Both the position numbers and the translations under genes were made by a program. 51,955 nucleotides of DNA from NCBI RefSeq assembly GCF_000307775.2, contig NZ_KK020677.1, positions 709,723 to 761,677 of the forward strand. Direction: 5' to 3'. Origin of the DNA: Stutzerimonas stutzeri KOS6 (GTDB lineage Bacteria; Pseudomonadota; Gammaproteobacteria; Pseudomonadales; Pseudomonadaceae). The notes below the pieces were generated by a model, which saw nothing but the letters and a program-made list of their open reading frames with translations, did not search any database and had not been told where the DNA came from. Numbering within the stretch: the first letter of the stretch is position 1; every line of letters begins with the position of its first letter. Positions 8,733-18,366 of the stretch are shown here, in pieces.

Positions 8733-10148
8733 ATGAAAGCCAAGGACATTGCCGAGCTGCTCGACGAGCCCGCCTGCACCCACAACAAGAAGGATAAGTC
8801 CGGCTGCGCCAAGCCGACGCCGGGCGCCACCGACGGTGGCTGCGCCTTCGACGGCGCGCAGATCGCGCTGCTGCCGATCGCCGACGTGGCGCATATCGTC
8901 CATGGGCCGATCGCCTGTGCCGGCAGCTCCTGGGACAACCGCGGCACCCGCTCCAGCGGTCCGCAGCTGTACCGCATCGGCATGACCACCGACCTCTCCG
9001 AGCAGGACGTGATCATGGGGCGCGCCGAGAAGCGCCTGTTCCACGCCATTCGCCAGGCGGTGGAGGCTTACGCGCCAGCAGCGGTGTTCGTCTACAACAC
9101 CTGCGTGCCGGCGCTGATCGGCGACGACCTCGACGCCGTCTGCAAGGCCGCCAGCGAGCATTTCGCCACGCCGGTGGTGCCGGTTGACGGCGCCGGCTTC
9201 TACGGCACCAAGAACCTCGGCAACCGCATCGCCGGCGACGCCATGGTCAAGCACGTGATCGGCACCCGCGAACCCGACCCGCTACCGGCCGGCAGCGAGC
9301 GCCCGGGCATCCATGTGCACGATGTCAACCTGATCGGCGAATACAACATCGCCGGCGAGTTCTGGCACGTGCTGCCGCTGCTCGACGAACTGGGCCTGCG
9401 CGTGCTCTGCACGCTGTCCGGCGATGCGCGCTTTAGCGAGGTGCAGAGCATGCACCGTGCCGAGGTAAACATGATGGTCTGCTCCAAGGCCATGCTCAAC
9501 GTCGCGCGCAAGCTGCAGGAGCGCTTCGGCACGCCCTGGTTCGAGGGCAGCTTCTACGGCATCACCGACACCTCGCAGGCGCTGCGCGACTTTGCCCGGC
9601 TGATCGGCGACGCCGATCTCGGCGCGCGCACCGAAGCGCTGATCGCGCGCGAGGAGGCGAAGATTCGCGCAGCGCTGGAACCTTGGCGCGAGCGCCTGGC
9701 CGGCAAGCGCGTGCTGCTCTACACCGGCGGGGTCAAGTCCTGGTCGGTGATCTCGGCGCTGCAGGACCTGCGCATGAAGGTGGTTGCCACCGGCACCAAG
9801 AAGTCCACCGAGGAGGACAAGGCGCGCATCCGCGAGCTGATGGGCGACGAGGTGAAGATGCTCGAGGAGGGCAACCCGCGCGCGCTGCTGCGCACGGTGG
9901 AGGAGTATCGCGCCGACATCCTCATCGCCGGCGGCCGCAACATGTACACCGCGCTCAAGGGGCGCATTCCCTTCCTCGATATCAACCAGGAGCGCGAATT
10001 CGGCTATGCCGGCTACGACGGCATGCTGGAACTGGTACGCCAGCTCTGCCTGACCATCGAGAGTCCGGTGTGGCAAGCGGTACGCCGTCCGGCACCCTGG
10101 GAGTCGGCGGCGTCGGCACCGCTCCTGGCGGCAGTCGCGAATGCCTGA
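8733..10148 (+). CDS. nifE: FeMo-cofactor scaffold NifE
   Basis: NifE forms with NifN the NifEN complex on which NifB-cofactor becomes FeMo-cofactor. The 471-residue protein matches A. vinelandii NifE closely from its first residues ([15 protein letters not shown]). It keeps Cys25, Cys37 and Cys62, and Cys124 in [11 protein letters not shown], which correspond to cluster-binding positions. It leads the nifENX operon. The stop is ten bases before the nifN start. Confidence 0.97.
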   Translation: MKAKDIAELLDEPACTHNKKDKSGCAKPTPGATDGGCAFDGAQIALLPIADVAHIVHGPIACAGSSWDNRGTRSSGPQLYRIGMTTDLSEQDVIMGRAEKRLFHAIRQAVEAYAPAAVFVYNTCVPALIGDDLDAVCKAASEHFATPVVPVDGAGFYGTKNLGNRIAGDAMVKHVIGTREPDPLPAGSERPGIHVHDVNLIGEYNIAGEFWHVLPLLDELGLRVLCTLSGDARFSEVQSMHRAEVNMMVCSKAMLNVARKLQERFGTPWFEGSFYGITDTSQALRDFARLIGDADLGARTEALIAREEAKIRAALEPWRERLAGKRVLLYTGGVKSWSVISALQDLRMKVVATGTKKSTEEDKARIRELMGDEVKMLEEGNPRALLRTVEEYRADILIAGGRNMYTALKGRIPFLDINQEREFGYAGYDGMLELVRQLCLTIESPVWQAVRRPAPWESAASAPLLAAVANA

Positions 10149-10158
10149 GGAGAGCGCC

Positions 10159-11535
10159 ATGGCCGAGATCATCAACCGCAACAAGGCGCTGGCGGTCAGC
10201 CCGCTGAAGGCCAGCCAGACCATGGGCGCCGCGCTGGCCTTTCTCGGCATGGCGCGCAGCATGCCGCTGCTGCACGGTTCGCAGGGCTGTACGGCGTTCG
10301 CCAAGGTGTTCTTCGTACGGCATTTCCGCGAGCCGGTGCCGTTGCAGACCACGGCGATGGACCAGGTCAGCTCGGTGATGGGTGCCGACGACAATGTCGT
10401 CGAGGCGCTGCGGGTGATCTGCGACAAACAGCACCCGGCGCTGATCGGCCTGCTCAGCACCGCGCTGGCGGAAACCCAGGGCTGCGATCTGCACAGTGCC
10501 TTGCACCAGTTCCGCCGCGAGTATCCCGAATACGGCGACGTGGTGGTGGTGCCGGTGAACAGCCCCGACTTCAGCGGCTGCTTCGAAAGCGGCTTCGCCG
10601 CTGCGCTCAAGGCGATGATCGAGACGCTGGTGCCCGAGCGCCGCGACCAGGTCGGCCAGCGGCCGCGCCAGGTCAACGTGCTGTGCAGCGCCAGCCTGAC
10701 ACCCGGCGACCTGGAGTTCATCGCCGAGAGCATCGAGAGCTTCGGCCTGCGGCCGCTGCTGATCCCCGATCTTTCCGGCTCGCTGGACGGCCATCTCGAC
10801 GCGGCGGCCTTCAATCCGCTGACCACCGGCGGGCTGACCCGCGACGAACTGGCCAGCGCCGGGCAGAGCGTTGCGACCCTGGTGGTCGGGCAGAGCCTGG
10901 CCGCCGCCGCCGATGCGCTGACCGCCCGCAGCGGCGTGCCGGACCGCCGTTTCGGCCTGCTGCTGGGCCTGGAAGCGGTAGACGTCTGGCTGATGGCACT
11001 AAGCGAGATCAGCGGCAACCCGGTGCCGGAGCGCTGGCAGCGTCAGCGCCGGCAACTGCAGGACGCCATGCTCGACACCCATTTCATGCTCGGCGACGCA
11101 CGCCTGGGCATCGCCGCCGACCCCGACCTGCTGCTCGGCTTCGACGGCCTGGCCCGCGGCATGGGCGCGCAGCTGGTGGCTGCGGTGGTGCCGGCACGCG
11201 CAGCGGCGCTGACCGACGCGCCGCTGGCGCGCATCCAGGTCGGCGACCTGGAGGACCTGCAGCAGGCCGCCCGCGACGGAGGCGCCCAATTGCTGCTCGG
11301 CAACAGCCATGCGCTGGCCAGCGCCCAGCGCCTGGGCATCCCGCTGCTGCGCGTGGGCTTCCCGCAGTACGACCTGCTGGGCGGCTTCCAGCGCTGCTGG
11401 AGTGGCTACCGGGCCAGTGCGCAGGCGTTGTTCGACCTGGCCAACCTGCTCACCGAACACCATCAGGGTATCGCGCCGTACCGCTCGGTCTATGCGCACA
11501 AGCCCGCCTCCGACCATTCGCAACGGAGCCACTGA
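10159..11535 (+). CDS. nifN: FeMo-cofactor scaffold NifN
   Basis: NifN is the NifK-like partner of NifE. Start ATG 10159 ([18 protein letters not shown]) agrees with the A. vinelandii N-terminus. It has a GAGGAG ribosome-binding site and gives 458 residues. HGSQGCTAF supplies the cluster cysteine (Cys44) at the NifE/NifN interface. An in-frame ATG at 10141 would overlap the nifE stop and is less likely. nifX follows after three bases. Confidence 0.96.
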   Translation: MAEIINRNKALAVSPLKASQTMGAALAFLGMARSMPLLHGSQGCTAFAKVFFVRHFREPVPLQTTAMDQVSSVMGADDNVVEALRVICDKQHPALIGLLSTALAETQGCDLHSALHQFRREYPEYGDVVVVPVNSPDFSGCFESGFAAALKAMIETLVPERRDQVGQRPRQVNVLCSASLTPGDLEFIAESIESFGLRPLLIPDLSGSLDGHLDAAAFNPLTTGGLTRDELASAGQSVATLVVGQSLAAAADALTARSGVPDRRFGLLLGLEAVDVWLMALSEISGNPVPERWQRQRRQLQDAMLDTHFMLGDARLGIAADPDLLLGFDGLARGMGAQLVAAVVPARAAALTDAPLARIQVGDLEDLQQAARDGGAQLLLGNSHALASAQRLGIPLLRVGFPQYDLLGGFQRCWSGYRASAQALFDLANLLTEHHQGIAPYRSVYAHKPASDHSQRSH

Positions 11536-11538
11536 GCC

Positions 11539-12018
11539 ATGGCCAGTCCGATCCGACAACTGCAGGTACTCGACAGCGACAAGGACGGCACGCTGCTCAA
11601 GGTGGCCTTCGCCTCGTCCGACCGGCGCACGGTCGATCAGCATTTCGGCTCTTCACGGTCGTTCGTCTTCTATGGAATCGATCCGGAGCGCGTCGAGCTG
11701 CAATCGGTGGTGGAGTTCGGTGAGCTCGATCAGGACGGCAACGAAGACAAGCTGGCGGCCAAGCTCGAGCTGCTCAGCGGCTGCATCGCGGTGTACTGCC
11801 GCGCCTGCGGCGCCTCGGCGGTGCGCCAACTGCTGGCGATCGGCGTGCAGCCGGTCAAGGTCAGCGAGGCCGAAAGCATCGCAGGGTTGATCGAAACGCT
11901 GCAGGCCGAGCTGCGCGAAGGCCCTTCGGCCTGGCTGGCCAAAGCGATCCGGCGCACCCGCGGCGCGCCGGACCAGCAGCGCTTCGAGGCCATGGCCGGC
12001 GAAGCCTGGGACGAATAG
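11539..12018 (+). CDS. nifX: NifX, FeMo-cofactor precursor carrier
   Basis: NifX binds NifB-cofactor and the VK-cluster and carries them to or from NifEN. The 159-residue protein is a single NifX/NifB cofactor-binding domain: LKVAFASSDRRTVDQHFGSSRSF near the N-terminus, CRACGASAVRQLLAIGVQPVKV near residue 90. It is homologous to the C-terminal half of NifY. Only three bases separate it from nifN. Confidence 0.95.
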   Translation: MASPIRQLQVLDSDKDGTLLKVAFASSDRRTVDQHFGSSRSFVFYGIDPERVELQSVVEFGELDQDGNEDKLAAKLELLSGCIAVYCRACGASAVRQLLAIGVQPVKVSEAESIAGLIETLQAELREGPSAWLAKAIRRTRGAPDQQRFEAMAGEAWDE

Positions 12019-12055
12019 AGCGATACCCGCACCTTTCCCAATTGAGGACAGCGTT

Positions 12056-12538
12056 ATGTACGCAGTGGAAGAGCAGCAGGCGGTCGTCCGCGACGACGAC
12101 CCCGCCCTGCAGGACCCGGTGATCAAGCAGATGGTCGTGCAATTGCGCGCCATGGACAGCTACGGCACCTATGACACCTGGAGCGACGCGCGGGTGCTCG
12201 ACCCGCTGGTGCTGACCCGCGAGCGGCGCCGGGCGATTCCCATCGTCGGCGATCCGGACGAAATTACCCTGTCGCGGGTCAAGGCCTTCTACAACGCCCT
12301 GGCGCAGATGATCGAACGCGAGACCGGGCTGTTCGCGGTGCCGGTGATCAACATCACCCACGAAGGCTTCGGCCGTGCGCTGATCCTGGTCGGCAAGCTG
12401 GTGGCGCTGGACAAGACCCTGCGCGACGTCCACCGCTTTGGCTTCGAGTCGCTCGAGGCGCTGTCGCTCGAGGCGCAGAAGCTGCTCGGCAAGGCGAGCG
12501 CGCTGGTCGCCGAGCACCGTGCGGTCGCCGAGCTGTGA
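12056..12538 (+). CDS. NifX-associated protein (DUF269)
   Basis: This 160-residue protein has the NifX-associated DUF269 pattern: PFIKQMVVQLRAMDSYGTYD-like N-terminus (here DPVIKQMVVQLRAMDSYGTY), then a helical region ending in LLGKASALVAEH. The family sits immediately after nifX in Azotobacter and many diazotrophs and is tied to cofactor assembly by context only. It is cytoplasmic with no metal motif. Confidence 0.92.
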   Translation: MYAVEEQQAVVRDDDPALQDPVIKQMVVQLRAMDSYGTYDTWSDARVLDPLVLTRERRRAIPIVGDPDEITLSRVKAFYNALAQMIERETGLFAVPVINITHEGFGRALILVGKLVALDKTLRDVHRFGFESLEALSLEAQKLLGKASALVAEHRAVAEL

Positions 12539-12554
12539 CGGGGAGGGCGAATCG

Positions 12555-12989
12555 ATGAGCGAAGAGGAACTCAAGGCGCTGAAGAAGGAAGTCAGCCAGA
12601 AGAAGCGCATCGCCACCGAATGGGCGTCGCAGATCCACGACCTGGTCGAGGACCGGCTGCTGATCGATTACCGGCAACTGCCGGAACTGGCGGCACAGGC
12701 GCACCAGGCCTGCCTCGACTGGGCCGAGGCCAACGCCCGGCTGGAAGCACCCATACAGAGTGGGCCCGAGCCCGCCGTATCCCTAACCGTAGGCTGCCGC
12801 CATGCCATTGGCGGGCAGGAGATGACAGATGGAAGCAGTGATAACCGGGCGTACCCGTGGTGGCAGCGAATGGGTGCCGCAGTTCGTCACCGCCGTCGAT
12901 GCGCAGAAGTGCATTGGTTGCGGGCGTTGCTACAAGGTGTGTCCGCGCGACGTGTTCGAACTGGTGGAGCGCTCGGGCATGGTGGATGA
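12555..12989 (+). CDS. DUF683 (CCE_0567-type) protein with an abnormal C-terminal extension
   Basis: Residues 1-65 (MSEEELKALKKEVSQKKR ... WAEANARLEA) form the helical hairpin typical of DUF683 proteins, which are about 70 residues long and follow the DUF269 gene in nif clusters. Here the frame does not stop at the usual place. It runs to 144 residues, the last 54 overlapping the ferredoxin gene out of frame, and the added residues look like random out-of-frame coding (Arg-rich, low helicity). A small indel or loss of the stop codon is likely; a shifted frame meets TAA near 12785. The start at 12555 follows GGGAGGG. Confidence 0.8.
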   Translation: MSEEELKALKKEVSQKKRIATEWASQIHDLVEDRLLIDYRQLPELAAQAHQACLDWAEANARLEAPIQSGPEPAVSLTVGCRHAIGGQEMTDGSSDNRAYPWWQRMGAAVRHRRRCAEVHWLRALLQGVSARRVRTGGALGHGG

Positions 12990-13125
12990 GGATGATGATC
13001 TCTATGACGAGGACGACGAGATGATGGTGATGGCCATCGCCAACGGCCTCGACTGCATCGGCTGCAAGGCCTGTGCGGCGGTCTGCCCGAAACAATGCCA
13101 TACCCATCAGGCCCTGGCCGGCTGA
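12829..13125 (+). CDS. 2[4Fe-4S] ferredoxin, FdIII/FdxB type
   Basis: This 98-residue ferredoxin has two CxxCxxCxxxC motifs: Cys28-31-34-38 (CIGCGRCYKVCP) and Cys76-79-82-86 (CIGCKACAAVCP). Between them is an acidic stretch (VDEDDDLYDEDDEM), typical of nif-specific ferredoxins called FdIII or FdxB. It probably supplies electrons for cofactor or cluster synthesis. The ATG at 12829 has an AGGAG seven bases upstream. It overlaps the extended DUF683 frame. Confidence 0.92.
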   Translation: MEAVITGRTRGGSEWVPQFVTAVDAQKCIGCGRCYKVCPRDVFELVERSGMVDEDDDLYDEDDEMMVMAIANGLDCIGCKACAAVCPKQCHTHQALAG

Positions 13126-13137
13126 GGAGTTGCTGAC

Positions 13138-13458
13138 ATGCCAAGACCCGACCATCACATCTTCGTCTGCATGCAGCGCCGAGCCGAAGGGCACCCGCGC
13201 GGTTGCTGTGCGGCCAAGGGCGGCGAAGCCCTGCTCGATGCATTTTCCCAGGCACTGATCCGGCGCAACCTGACCGGGCGCATCGCGCTGACCAGTACGG
13301 GCTGCCTCGGCCCCTGCCAGGCCGGTGCCAATGTGCTGATCTACCCGGGCGCATTGATGTACAGCTGGGTGGAGCCGGCGGATATCGAGAGCATTCTCGC
13401 GCATCTGCTCGAGGGGGTGCCCTTCGCCGACAAGCTGACGCCCGCGGAGCTCTGGTGA
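13138..13458 (+). CDS. Thioredoxin-like [2Fe-2S] ferredoxin
   Basis: The 106-residue protein shows the thioredoxin-like 2Fe-2S pattern seen in A. vinelandii FdIV and Aquifex Fd1. Cys11 (FVCMQRR), Cys23/Cys24 (RGCCAAKGG) and Cys56 and Cys60 ([10 protein letters not shown]) give the four ligands. The region after residue 60 ([16 protein letters not shown]) is family-typical. It is the second redox carrier in the nifE operon; the partner is unknown. Confidence 0.9.
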   Translation: MPRPDHHIFVCMQRRAEGHPRGCCAAKGGEALLDAFSQALIRRNLTGRIALTSTGCLGPCQAGANVLIYPGALMYSWVEPADIESILAHLLEGVPFADKLTPAELW

Positions 13459-13461
13459 CGA

Positions 13462-13959
13462 ATGGGTGAGGTGGTGCTGCTGGATGCCGGCCAGGCGTTC
13501 TTTTCCGACCGTACGCCGAGCGGGCTGCGCTACCTGCTGAACAGCGCACGCAACCTCGGGCATCCGGCGGCGATCGAAGCTCTGCTGCTGGAGGCCAGGC
13601 GGCGCTGGGCCGAGGAGCCGGATGCACACATCGGCCTGTACAAGTTCTATTTCCGCCAGGCCCGCTATGCCGAGGCGGAAGCGGCGGTGTGGGCCGCCCT
13701 GCGCAGCGCCGCCGGCCGCGCCGGCTTCAGCCGCAACTACCGCCGCCTGCACCCTGCCAGCGCCGACTGGCAGACGCACCGGGGCGCCGAACGGCTGTAC
13801 CTGTTCAGCCTCAAGGCGCTGGGCGTGATCCGCCTGCGCCGTGGCAAGGTGGACAATGCACGGCGGGTGCTGGAGAAGCTGCTGGAGTTGGATCCGGGCG
13901 ATGAAATCGGCGGCGAGGCGTTCCTGCAGATCGCCCGTGCCTTTGAAGAGGAACGCTGA
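13462..13959 (+). CDS. TPR-like nif-associated protein (first of two paralogues)
   Basis: This 165-residue helical protein has tetratricopeptide-like repeats: HIGLYKFYFRQARYAEAEAAV near 50-72 and LYLFSLKALGVIRLRRG followed by LEKLLELDPGD near 112-145. It shares the order GLYxFYF...RLxxxSLKALGxxxLRxG...LxKLxELDxxD with the gene at 22928-23467 between cysE and nifW, so they appear to be paralogues in two nif operons. It begins three bases after the ferredoxin stop. Probably a protein-binding adaptor; function unknown. Confidence 0.8.
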   Translation: MGEVVLLDAGQAFFSDRTPSGLRYLLNSARNLGHPAAIEALLLEARRRWAEEPDAHIGLYKFYFRQARYAEAEAAVWAALRSAAGRAGFSRNYRRLHPASADWQTHRGAERLYLFSLKALGVIRLRRGKVDNARRVLEKLLELDPGDEIGGEAFLQIARAFEEER

Positions 13960-14018
13960 TGGAGCTTTCGTTCGAAGCGCGCCTGCTCGATCTGTCGCGC
14001 CAGATTCAGTGGTGTTGA
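13959..14018 (+). pseudogene. Possible gene remnant after the TPR-like gene
   Basis: An ATG overlapping the previous stop (TGATG) opens a frame MELSFEARLLDLSRQIQWC that stops after 19 codons, as sequence of REP-like character begins. The coupled start and sensible composition suggest the 5' end of a former operon gene cut off when the minus-strand nif11/mod block or repeats entered. It could equally be a short chance frame. Confidence 0.35.
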
Positions 14019-14313
14019 AGGGGGTCGAGCCTGCCCTGGCTCGGAGATTGGCGGCGCTTCGGCGTGTCTGTTCGCCGGGCCCGTGGAATACGCCTTGCCA
14101 GCGTTCGACAAATGATGGCGCCACAGGCGCGGGCATTTCGCAGCTCCGGTGGACTTCAGCCCACCAGTGAAGCCCACCCTTGAATATCAGGTTCGGTGAT
14201 GGCGAAGTGTTGCCGGATGCTTCTCTCGTTGGGCGTCGCTGCGCTCGACCCAACCTGCGACGGTTGCCGTGTGAAGAGGCTGTGCAGGCTGGGCTTTCGG
14301 TCACCGCCGCATA
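14019..14313. other. Non-coding junction with REP-like half palindromes
   Basis: No gene is supported here. GGTGGACTTCAGCCCACC followed by AGTGAAGCCCACCCTT (about 14150-14180) belongs to the same repeat family as the element at 8465-8549, and GGGCGTCGCTGCGCTCGACCC is another imperfect palindrome. The stretch separates the plus-strand nifE operon from the convergent nif11 gene and may serve both as a transcript end. Confidence 0.45.
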
Positions 14314-14532
14314 TCAGGCGCGCAACAGCGCCTTGGCCATCTTCGGCGACAGCTGGGCTTCGCTGAATTGCGGTTCGTTCGGTGGGTAGAGCAGGTCCTC
14401 GATGATGCGGTAGCCATGTTCCTTGCCGAGGGCGATCACGTCGCGGACCTTTTCGCAGGCTTTGAGCTTTTCGCCAAGGACCGGGTCGCTCATGGCTTGG
14501 CTCGAGAAGGCTTGGATTTCCTTGATGGACAT
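14314..14532 (-). CDS. Nif11-domain protein
   Basis: The 72-residue product MSIKEIQAFSSQAMSDPVLG... carries the Nif11 pattern: a helical DPVLGEKLKACEKVRDVIALGKEHGY segment, in which L-x-x-K-L-K and A/G-K-E-H-G-Y are characteristic. Nif11 proteins occur in diazotrophs without a known role; in other bacteria the domain serves as a leader for modified peptides. Here there is no Gly-Gly site and no Cys/Ser/Thr-rich core after it, only PPNEPQFSEAQLSPKMAKALLRA, and no modifying enzyme nearby. Start ATG 14532 is preferred because a longer frame would reach the -12 region of its sigma-54 promoter. It is probably monocistronic. Confidence 0.85.
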   Translation of the reverse strand: MSIKEIQAFSSQAMSDPVLGEKLKACEKVRDVIALGKEHGYRIIEDLLYPPNEPQFSEAQLSPKMAKALLRA

Positions 14533-14592
14533 AGGGTTCTCTCTATTGCTGTGGCTATAGCCAGCTTCGAATGGCTGGCGAGGCATGCCATA

Positions 14593-14607
14593 GCAACATC
14601 GATGCCT
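14593..14607 (-). promoter_or_regulatory. Sigma-54 promoter of nif11
   Basis: The minus strand reads AGGCATCGATGTTGC, keeping the GG and TTGC boxes with correct spacing. The leader to ATG 14532 is about 49 bases and contains a hairpin (CCAGC/GCTGG around 14560-14579). Confidence 0.6.
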
Positions 14608-14623
14608 AAGATTATTTATTTAA

Positions 14624-14636
14624 TATCAACAAGTTA
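14624..14636 (+). promoter_or_regulatory. IHF consensus site for nif11
   Basis: TATCAACAAGTTA is an exact WATCAANNNNTTR match, located between the NifA-type palindrome and the sigma-54 element, the standard nif promoter order. Confidence 0.6.
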
Positions 14637-14660
14637 TTGGCATTTCGCCGGCTTTTCGAT

Positions 14661-14676
14661 TGTCGTGTTGGCGACA
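14661..14676. promoter_or_regulatory. NifA upstream activator site for nif11
   Basis: TGTCGTGTTGGCGACA is TGT-N10-ACA inside a larger near-perfect palindrome (ATTGTCG...CGACAAT). It is 54 bases from the nif11 -24 box and lies in the gap after modC, so nif11 is the likely target. Confidence 0.7.
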
Positions 14677-14693
14677 ATCGAACAATCCTCGGT

Positions 14694-15791
14694 TCAACCC
14701 AGCAGGGCCACGGCCTTGATCTGTGCCCACACCGGCAGGCCGGGGACGATACCGAGCTGGTCGACCGAGCGGCGGGTGATGCGCGCCAGGATCGGCGTCC
14801 CTCCGGCATCCAGGCGCACCAGCATGTGCGCCGGGGTGTCCGCCGCGGCCAGTGCCTCGACTCGCGCCGGCAGCAGGTTGGTGATGCTGCTGCCTTCGGC
14901 ACGCTCCAGCGCCAGGCTGACGTCGCGGGCATGAACGCGGAAACGCAGGCGCTGGCCGATGGCCTCCGGTCGCTGCGCCACCAGCACCTCACCGCCCGGG
15001 AAGGCCAGGCGCGTCAGGTGGTAGCTATCATCGTGCCCGGCCACCTGCGATTCGACGACCACGCCGGCGTCGTCGTCCAGGGCGGTGGGCAGGTCCAGCC
15101 GTGCGAGGGTTTCGCGCATGCCACCCGCGGCGACTACCCGGCCCTGGTCGAGCAGTACCACGTGGTCGGCCAGGCGGGCCACTTCGTCCGGCGAGTGGCT
15201 GACATAGAGCACCGGGATGTCCAGCTCGTCGTGCAGGCGTTCGAGGTAGGGCAGGATTTCGTTCTTGCGCTTGAGGTCCAGCGCTGCCAGGGGTTCGTCC
15301 ATCAACAGCAGCCGCGGGCTGGTGAGCAGCGCGCGGGCGATGCCGACACGCTGACGCTCACCGCCGGAGAGCCTGTCCGGCATGCGCTCGAGCAGATGGC
15401 CGATGCCAAGGAGTTCGATCGCCTGGTCCCAGGCCACACGCCTTTCGGCAGCTACCACGCGCTTCAGGCCGAACTCGAGGTTTCTTCGTACCGAGAGGTG
15501 CGCAAACAGATTGGCTTCCTGGAACACGTAGCCCAGGGCGCGTCGATGGGGCGGCACGAATAGCCCACGGGCGCTGTTCTGCCAGCACTCGCCGTTGACC
15601 TCCAGCCGGCCATGCCCGGCACGCTCCAGGCCGGCGACGCAACGCAGGCAGGTGGTCTTGCCGGAGCCGGAATGGCCGAACAACGCCGTGACGCCGCGCC
15701 CCGGCAGGCGCAGGTCGACATCCAGCCTGAACCCGGCATAGTCCAGGCGGAAGCTTGCCAGGATCTGGTTGTCCGCTGCGGCTTCGCTCAT
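14694..15791 (-). CDS. modC: Molybdate ABC transporter ATP-binding protein
   Basis: ModC powers molybdate import. The 365-residue protein has Walker [10 protein letters not shown], signature LSGGERQR, Walker B LLLMDEP followed by LAALD, and the switch His (YVSHSPDE). After about residue 240 comes a TOBE/Mop-like regulatory domain with [12 protein letters not shown] and [19 protein letters not shown] 15791 overlaps the modB stop (ATGA). The frame is open into modB but that part is out of frame with ModB itself. Last gene of modEABC. Confidence 0.96.
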   Translation of the reverse strand: MSEAAADNQILASFRLDYAGFRLDVDLRLPGRGVTALFGHSGSGKTTCLRCVAGLERAGHGRLEVNGECWQNSARGLFVPPHRRALGYVFQEANLFAHLSVRRNLEFGLKRVVAAERRVAWDQAIELLGIGHLLERMPDRLSGGERQRVGIARALLTSPRLLLMDEPLAALDLKRKNEILPYLERLHDELDIPVLYVSHSPDEVARLADHVVLLDQGRVVAAGGMRETLARLDLPTALDDDAGVVVESQVAGHDDSYHLTRLAFPGGEVLVAQRPEAIGQRLRFRVHARDVSLALERAEGSSITNLLPARVEALAAADTPAHMLVRLDAGGTPILARITRRSVDQLGIVPGLPVWAQIKAVALLG

Positions 15792-16468
15792 CCGCGCCAC
15801 CCCTGCTTGAAGCGGCTGCTGTACAGCACCAGCAGCACGATGAAGGAAAACAGCAGCATACCGCCGGCCAGCCAGTGGGCCTGGGCATACTCCATGGCTT
15901 CGACGTGGTCGTATATCTGCACCGACACCACGCGGGTCTTCTCCGGAATGTTGCCGCCAATCATCAGCACCACGCCGAACTCGCCGACGGTATGGGCGAA
16001 GCCGAGGATGCTGGCGGTGACGAACCCCGGCCGTGCCAGCGGCAGTACGACACTTAAGAAACAGTCCCAGGGGCTGGCGCGCAGGGTCGCGGCAGCTTCC
16101 AGCGGGCGCTCGCCGATGGCTTCGAAGGCGTTCTGCAGGGGCTGAACGACGAAGGGCATGGAATAGAGCACCGAGCCCACCACCAGGCCGGCGAAGGTGA
16201 ATGGCAACAGGCCCAGGCCCAGGTTCTGGGTCAGTTGCCCGAGCAGGCCGTTCGGCCCCATGGCGACCAGCAGATAGAAGCCCAGAACGGTCGGCGGCAG
16301 CACCAGCGGCAGCGCCACCACCGCGCCGATGGGGCCCTTGAGCGGCGAGCGGGTACGCGCGAGCCACCACGCCAGCGGTGTGCCGAGCAGCAACAGCAGC
16401 ACGGTGGTGATGCTGGCCAGCTTGAAGGTCAGCCAGATCGCCGCGAGGTCGACGCTGTCGAGCATCAT
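15788..16468 (-). CDS. modB: Molybdate ABC transporter permease
   Basis: ModB is the inner-membrane permease; two copies form the channel. The 226-residue protein has about five hydrophobic segments and the cytoplasmic EAA loop near [24 protein letters not shown], which contacts ModC. The start could be either ATG of the MM pair. It lies seven bases after modA and overlaps modC by four. Confidence 0.95.
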   Translation of the reverse strand: MMLDSVDLAAIWLTFKLASITTVLLLLLGTPLAWWLARTRSPLKGPIGAVVALPLVLPPTVLGFYLLVAMGPNGLLGQLTQNLGLGLLPFTFAGLVVGSVLYSMPFVVQPLQNAFEAIGERPLEAAATLRASPWDCFLSVVLPLARPGFVTASILGFAHTVGEFGVVLMIGGNIPEKTRVVSVQIYDHVEAMEYAQAHWLAGGMLLFSFIVLLVLYSSRFKQGWRG

Positions 16469-16475
16469 CGCCCCT

Positions 16476-17240
<765 letters not shown>

Positions 17241-18047
17241 TCAATCGACGGCGATGATGACGTGGGAGGCCTTGATCAGCGCGGTGCAGGGCTGTCCCAG
17301 GGCTAGGCCGAGTTCCTCGGCGCTTTCGTTGGTAATGACCGCGCTGAGGGTGCGGCTGCCTGGCAACAGAAGCTTGACCTCGCAGTTCACCGCCCCCGGC
17401 ATCAGGGCGCTGATGGTGCCGGTCAGGCGATTGCGAGCGCTGATCTTCACGTCCGGGTCGGGCGAGAGCAGCACGAAGCTGGCCTTGATCAGGGCCATGG
17501 CGATCTTGCCCGCTGCCAGCTGCAGTTCGTCGATGCTGTCATTGGTCAGGGTGGCGCTGATCTCCAGGCCCGAGCCGATGTCCAGGCTCAGGCTGCCGTT
17601 GACGGCGCCTCGGCTGACGGAGGTAATGCGGCCACGGAACTGGTTGCGTGCGCTGGTCTTCATGGCGATGGCCCTGAGCAGTCGGTCGATGTCGTCGAAG
17701 CCTTCGATACCTTCGGCGACCTGGGCGAGGAAACGCTCGTACTCGGCCTGCATGCGCCGCCAGACATGCAGCATTTCCCGGCCGAAGTCGGTCAGCCGCG
17801 TGCCGCCGCCCTGGGCTCCGCCCGCGGAGCAGATCACCAGTGGCCGTTCGGACAGATTGTTCATGGCGTCCACCGCATCCCAGGCGGCCTTGTAGCTCAG
17901 CTTGATCGCCTTGGCAGCGCGGCTGATGGAGCCAGTGGCCTCGATCTGCTCCAGCAGGTCGATCCGCTTGCCGCCCAGGTAGCCCTTCTCGCCACGGTTG
18001 AACCAGAGCTGGCCGTCGATGCGCAGGGGTCGATCCGCTTCATTCAT
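17241..18047 (-). CDS. modE: Molybdate-responsive regulator ModE
   Basis: ModE represses mod transport genes when it binds molybdate. The 268-residue protein has the N-terminal winged HTH (about 28-100, with TGSISRAAKAIKLSYKAAWDAVDAMNN) and two tandem Mop domains at about 125-190 and 197-265, each of the S/T-A-R-N-x-x-x-G-x-I pattern (TSARNQFRGRITSV, ISARNRLTGTISAL). Start ATG 18047 has a GAGGAAA ribosome-binding site. As in Azotobacter, modE leads the modABC genes. A ModE-type palindrome lies 144 bases upstream, so autoregulation is likely. Confidence 0.94.
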   Translation of the reverse strand: MNEADRPLRIDGQLWFNRGEKGYLGGKRIDLLEQIEATGSISRAAKAIKLSYKAAWDAVDAMNNLSERPLVICSAGGAQGGGTRLTDFGREMLHVWRRMQAEYERFLAQVAEGIEGFDDIDRLLRAIAMKTSARNQFRGRITSVSRGAVNGSLSLDIGSGLEISATLTNDSIDELQLAAGKIAMALIKASFVLLSPDPDVKISARNRLTGTISALMPGAVNCEVKLLLPGSRTLSAVITNESAEELGLALGQPCTALIKASHVIIAVD

Positions 18048-18190
18048 GTCGTTTCCTCGGGCGCCTGTTGTGGCCACTGGCGAGCAAGAAAGCATCCAGC
18101 CGTGGATTTTCTCGCAAATCCATATTTATCAAGCCGTTAAGGAATCAGTCAGCGCTCTGCGGGCTGTCGGGCAGGCGACATTGTGTAGTG

Positions 18191-18214
18191 CGCTATATCG
18201 TTTTGTATATAGCG
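18191..18214. promoter_or_regulatory. ModE-binding palindrome
   Basis: CGCTATAT (18191-18198) and ATATAGCG (18207-18214) form an inverted repeat around eight bases, close to the known CGnTATATA-N6-8-TATAnCG ModE box. Outer bases GTAG/CTAC extend the symmetry. It lies between modE and the divergent iscA-nifU promoter, so it most likely represses modEABC; an effect on the nif side is possible but unproven. Confidence 0.75.
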
Positions 18215-18256
18215 CTACAGCGGCATTCGGCCAGCTGGGCGAAGCGCGGCATGCGC

Positions 18257-18272
18257 TGTCGCAAAGCCGACA
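18257..18272. promoter_or_regulatory. NifA upstream activator site for iscA-nifUSV
   Basis: TGTCGCAAAGCCGACA is an exact TGT-N10-ACA match, about 95 bases upstream of the -24 element at 18367. I saw no exact IHF consensus in between. Confidence 0.7.
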
Positions 18273-18366
18273 TTGCGTTCCATGCGTACCGTTCACGACA
18301 GCCGGAGGGTTCCGTGACGTTTATTTATGTCATTGAAATTAAAGGACTTTCATTGCGGATAAGGGT

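Noticed and set aside
9282..11018. Long open frame (578 codons) opposite nifE and nifN
   Set aside because: High-GC antisense shadow of two certain genes; no domain, low-complexity composition.
12438..12554. In-frame upstream extension of the DUF683 gene
   Set aside because: It overlaps the certain DUF269 gene; ATG 12555 with a GGGAGGG site fits the family start.
14314..14532. Nif11 gene as precursor of a modified peptide
   Set aside because: No double-glycine site, no cysteine/serine-rich core, no modifying enzyme or exporter nearby.
14694..16370. Single 558-codon frame that looks like a fused permease/ATPase
   Set aside because: The part upstream of 15791 is out of frame with ModB; modB and modC overlap by four bases as separate genes.
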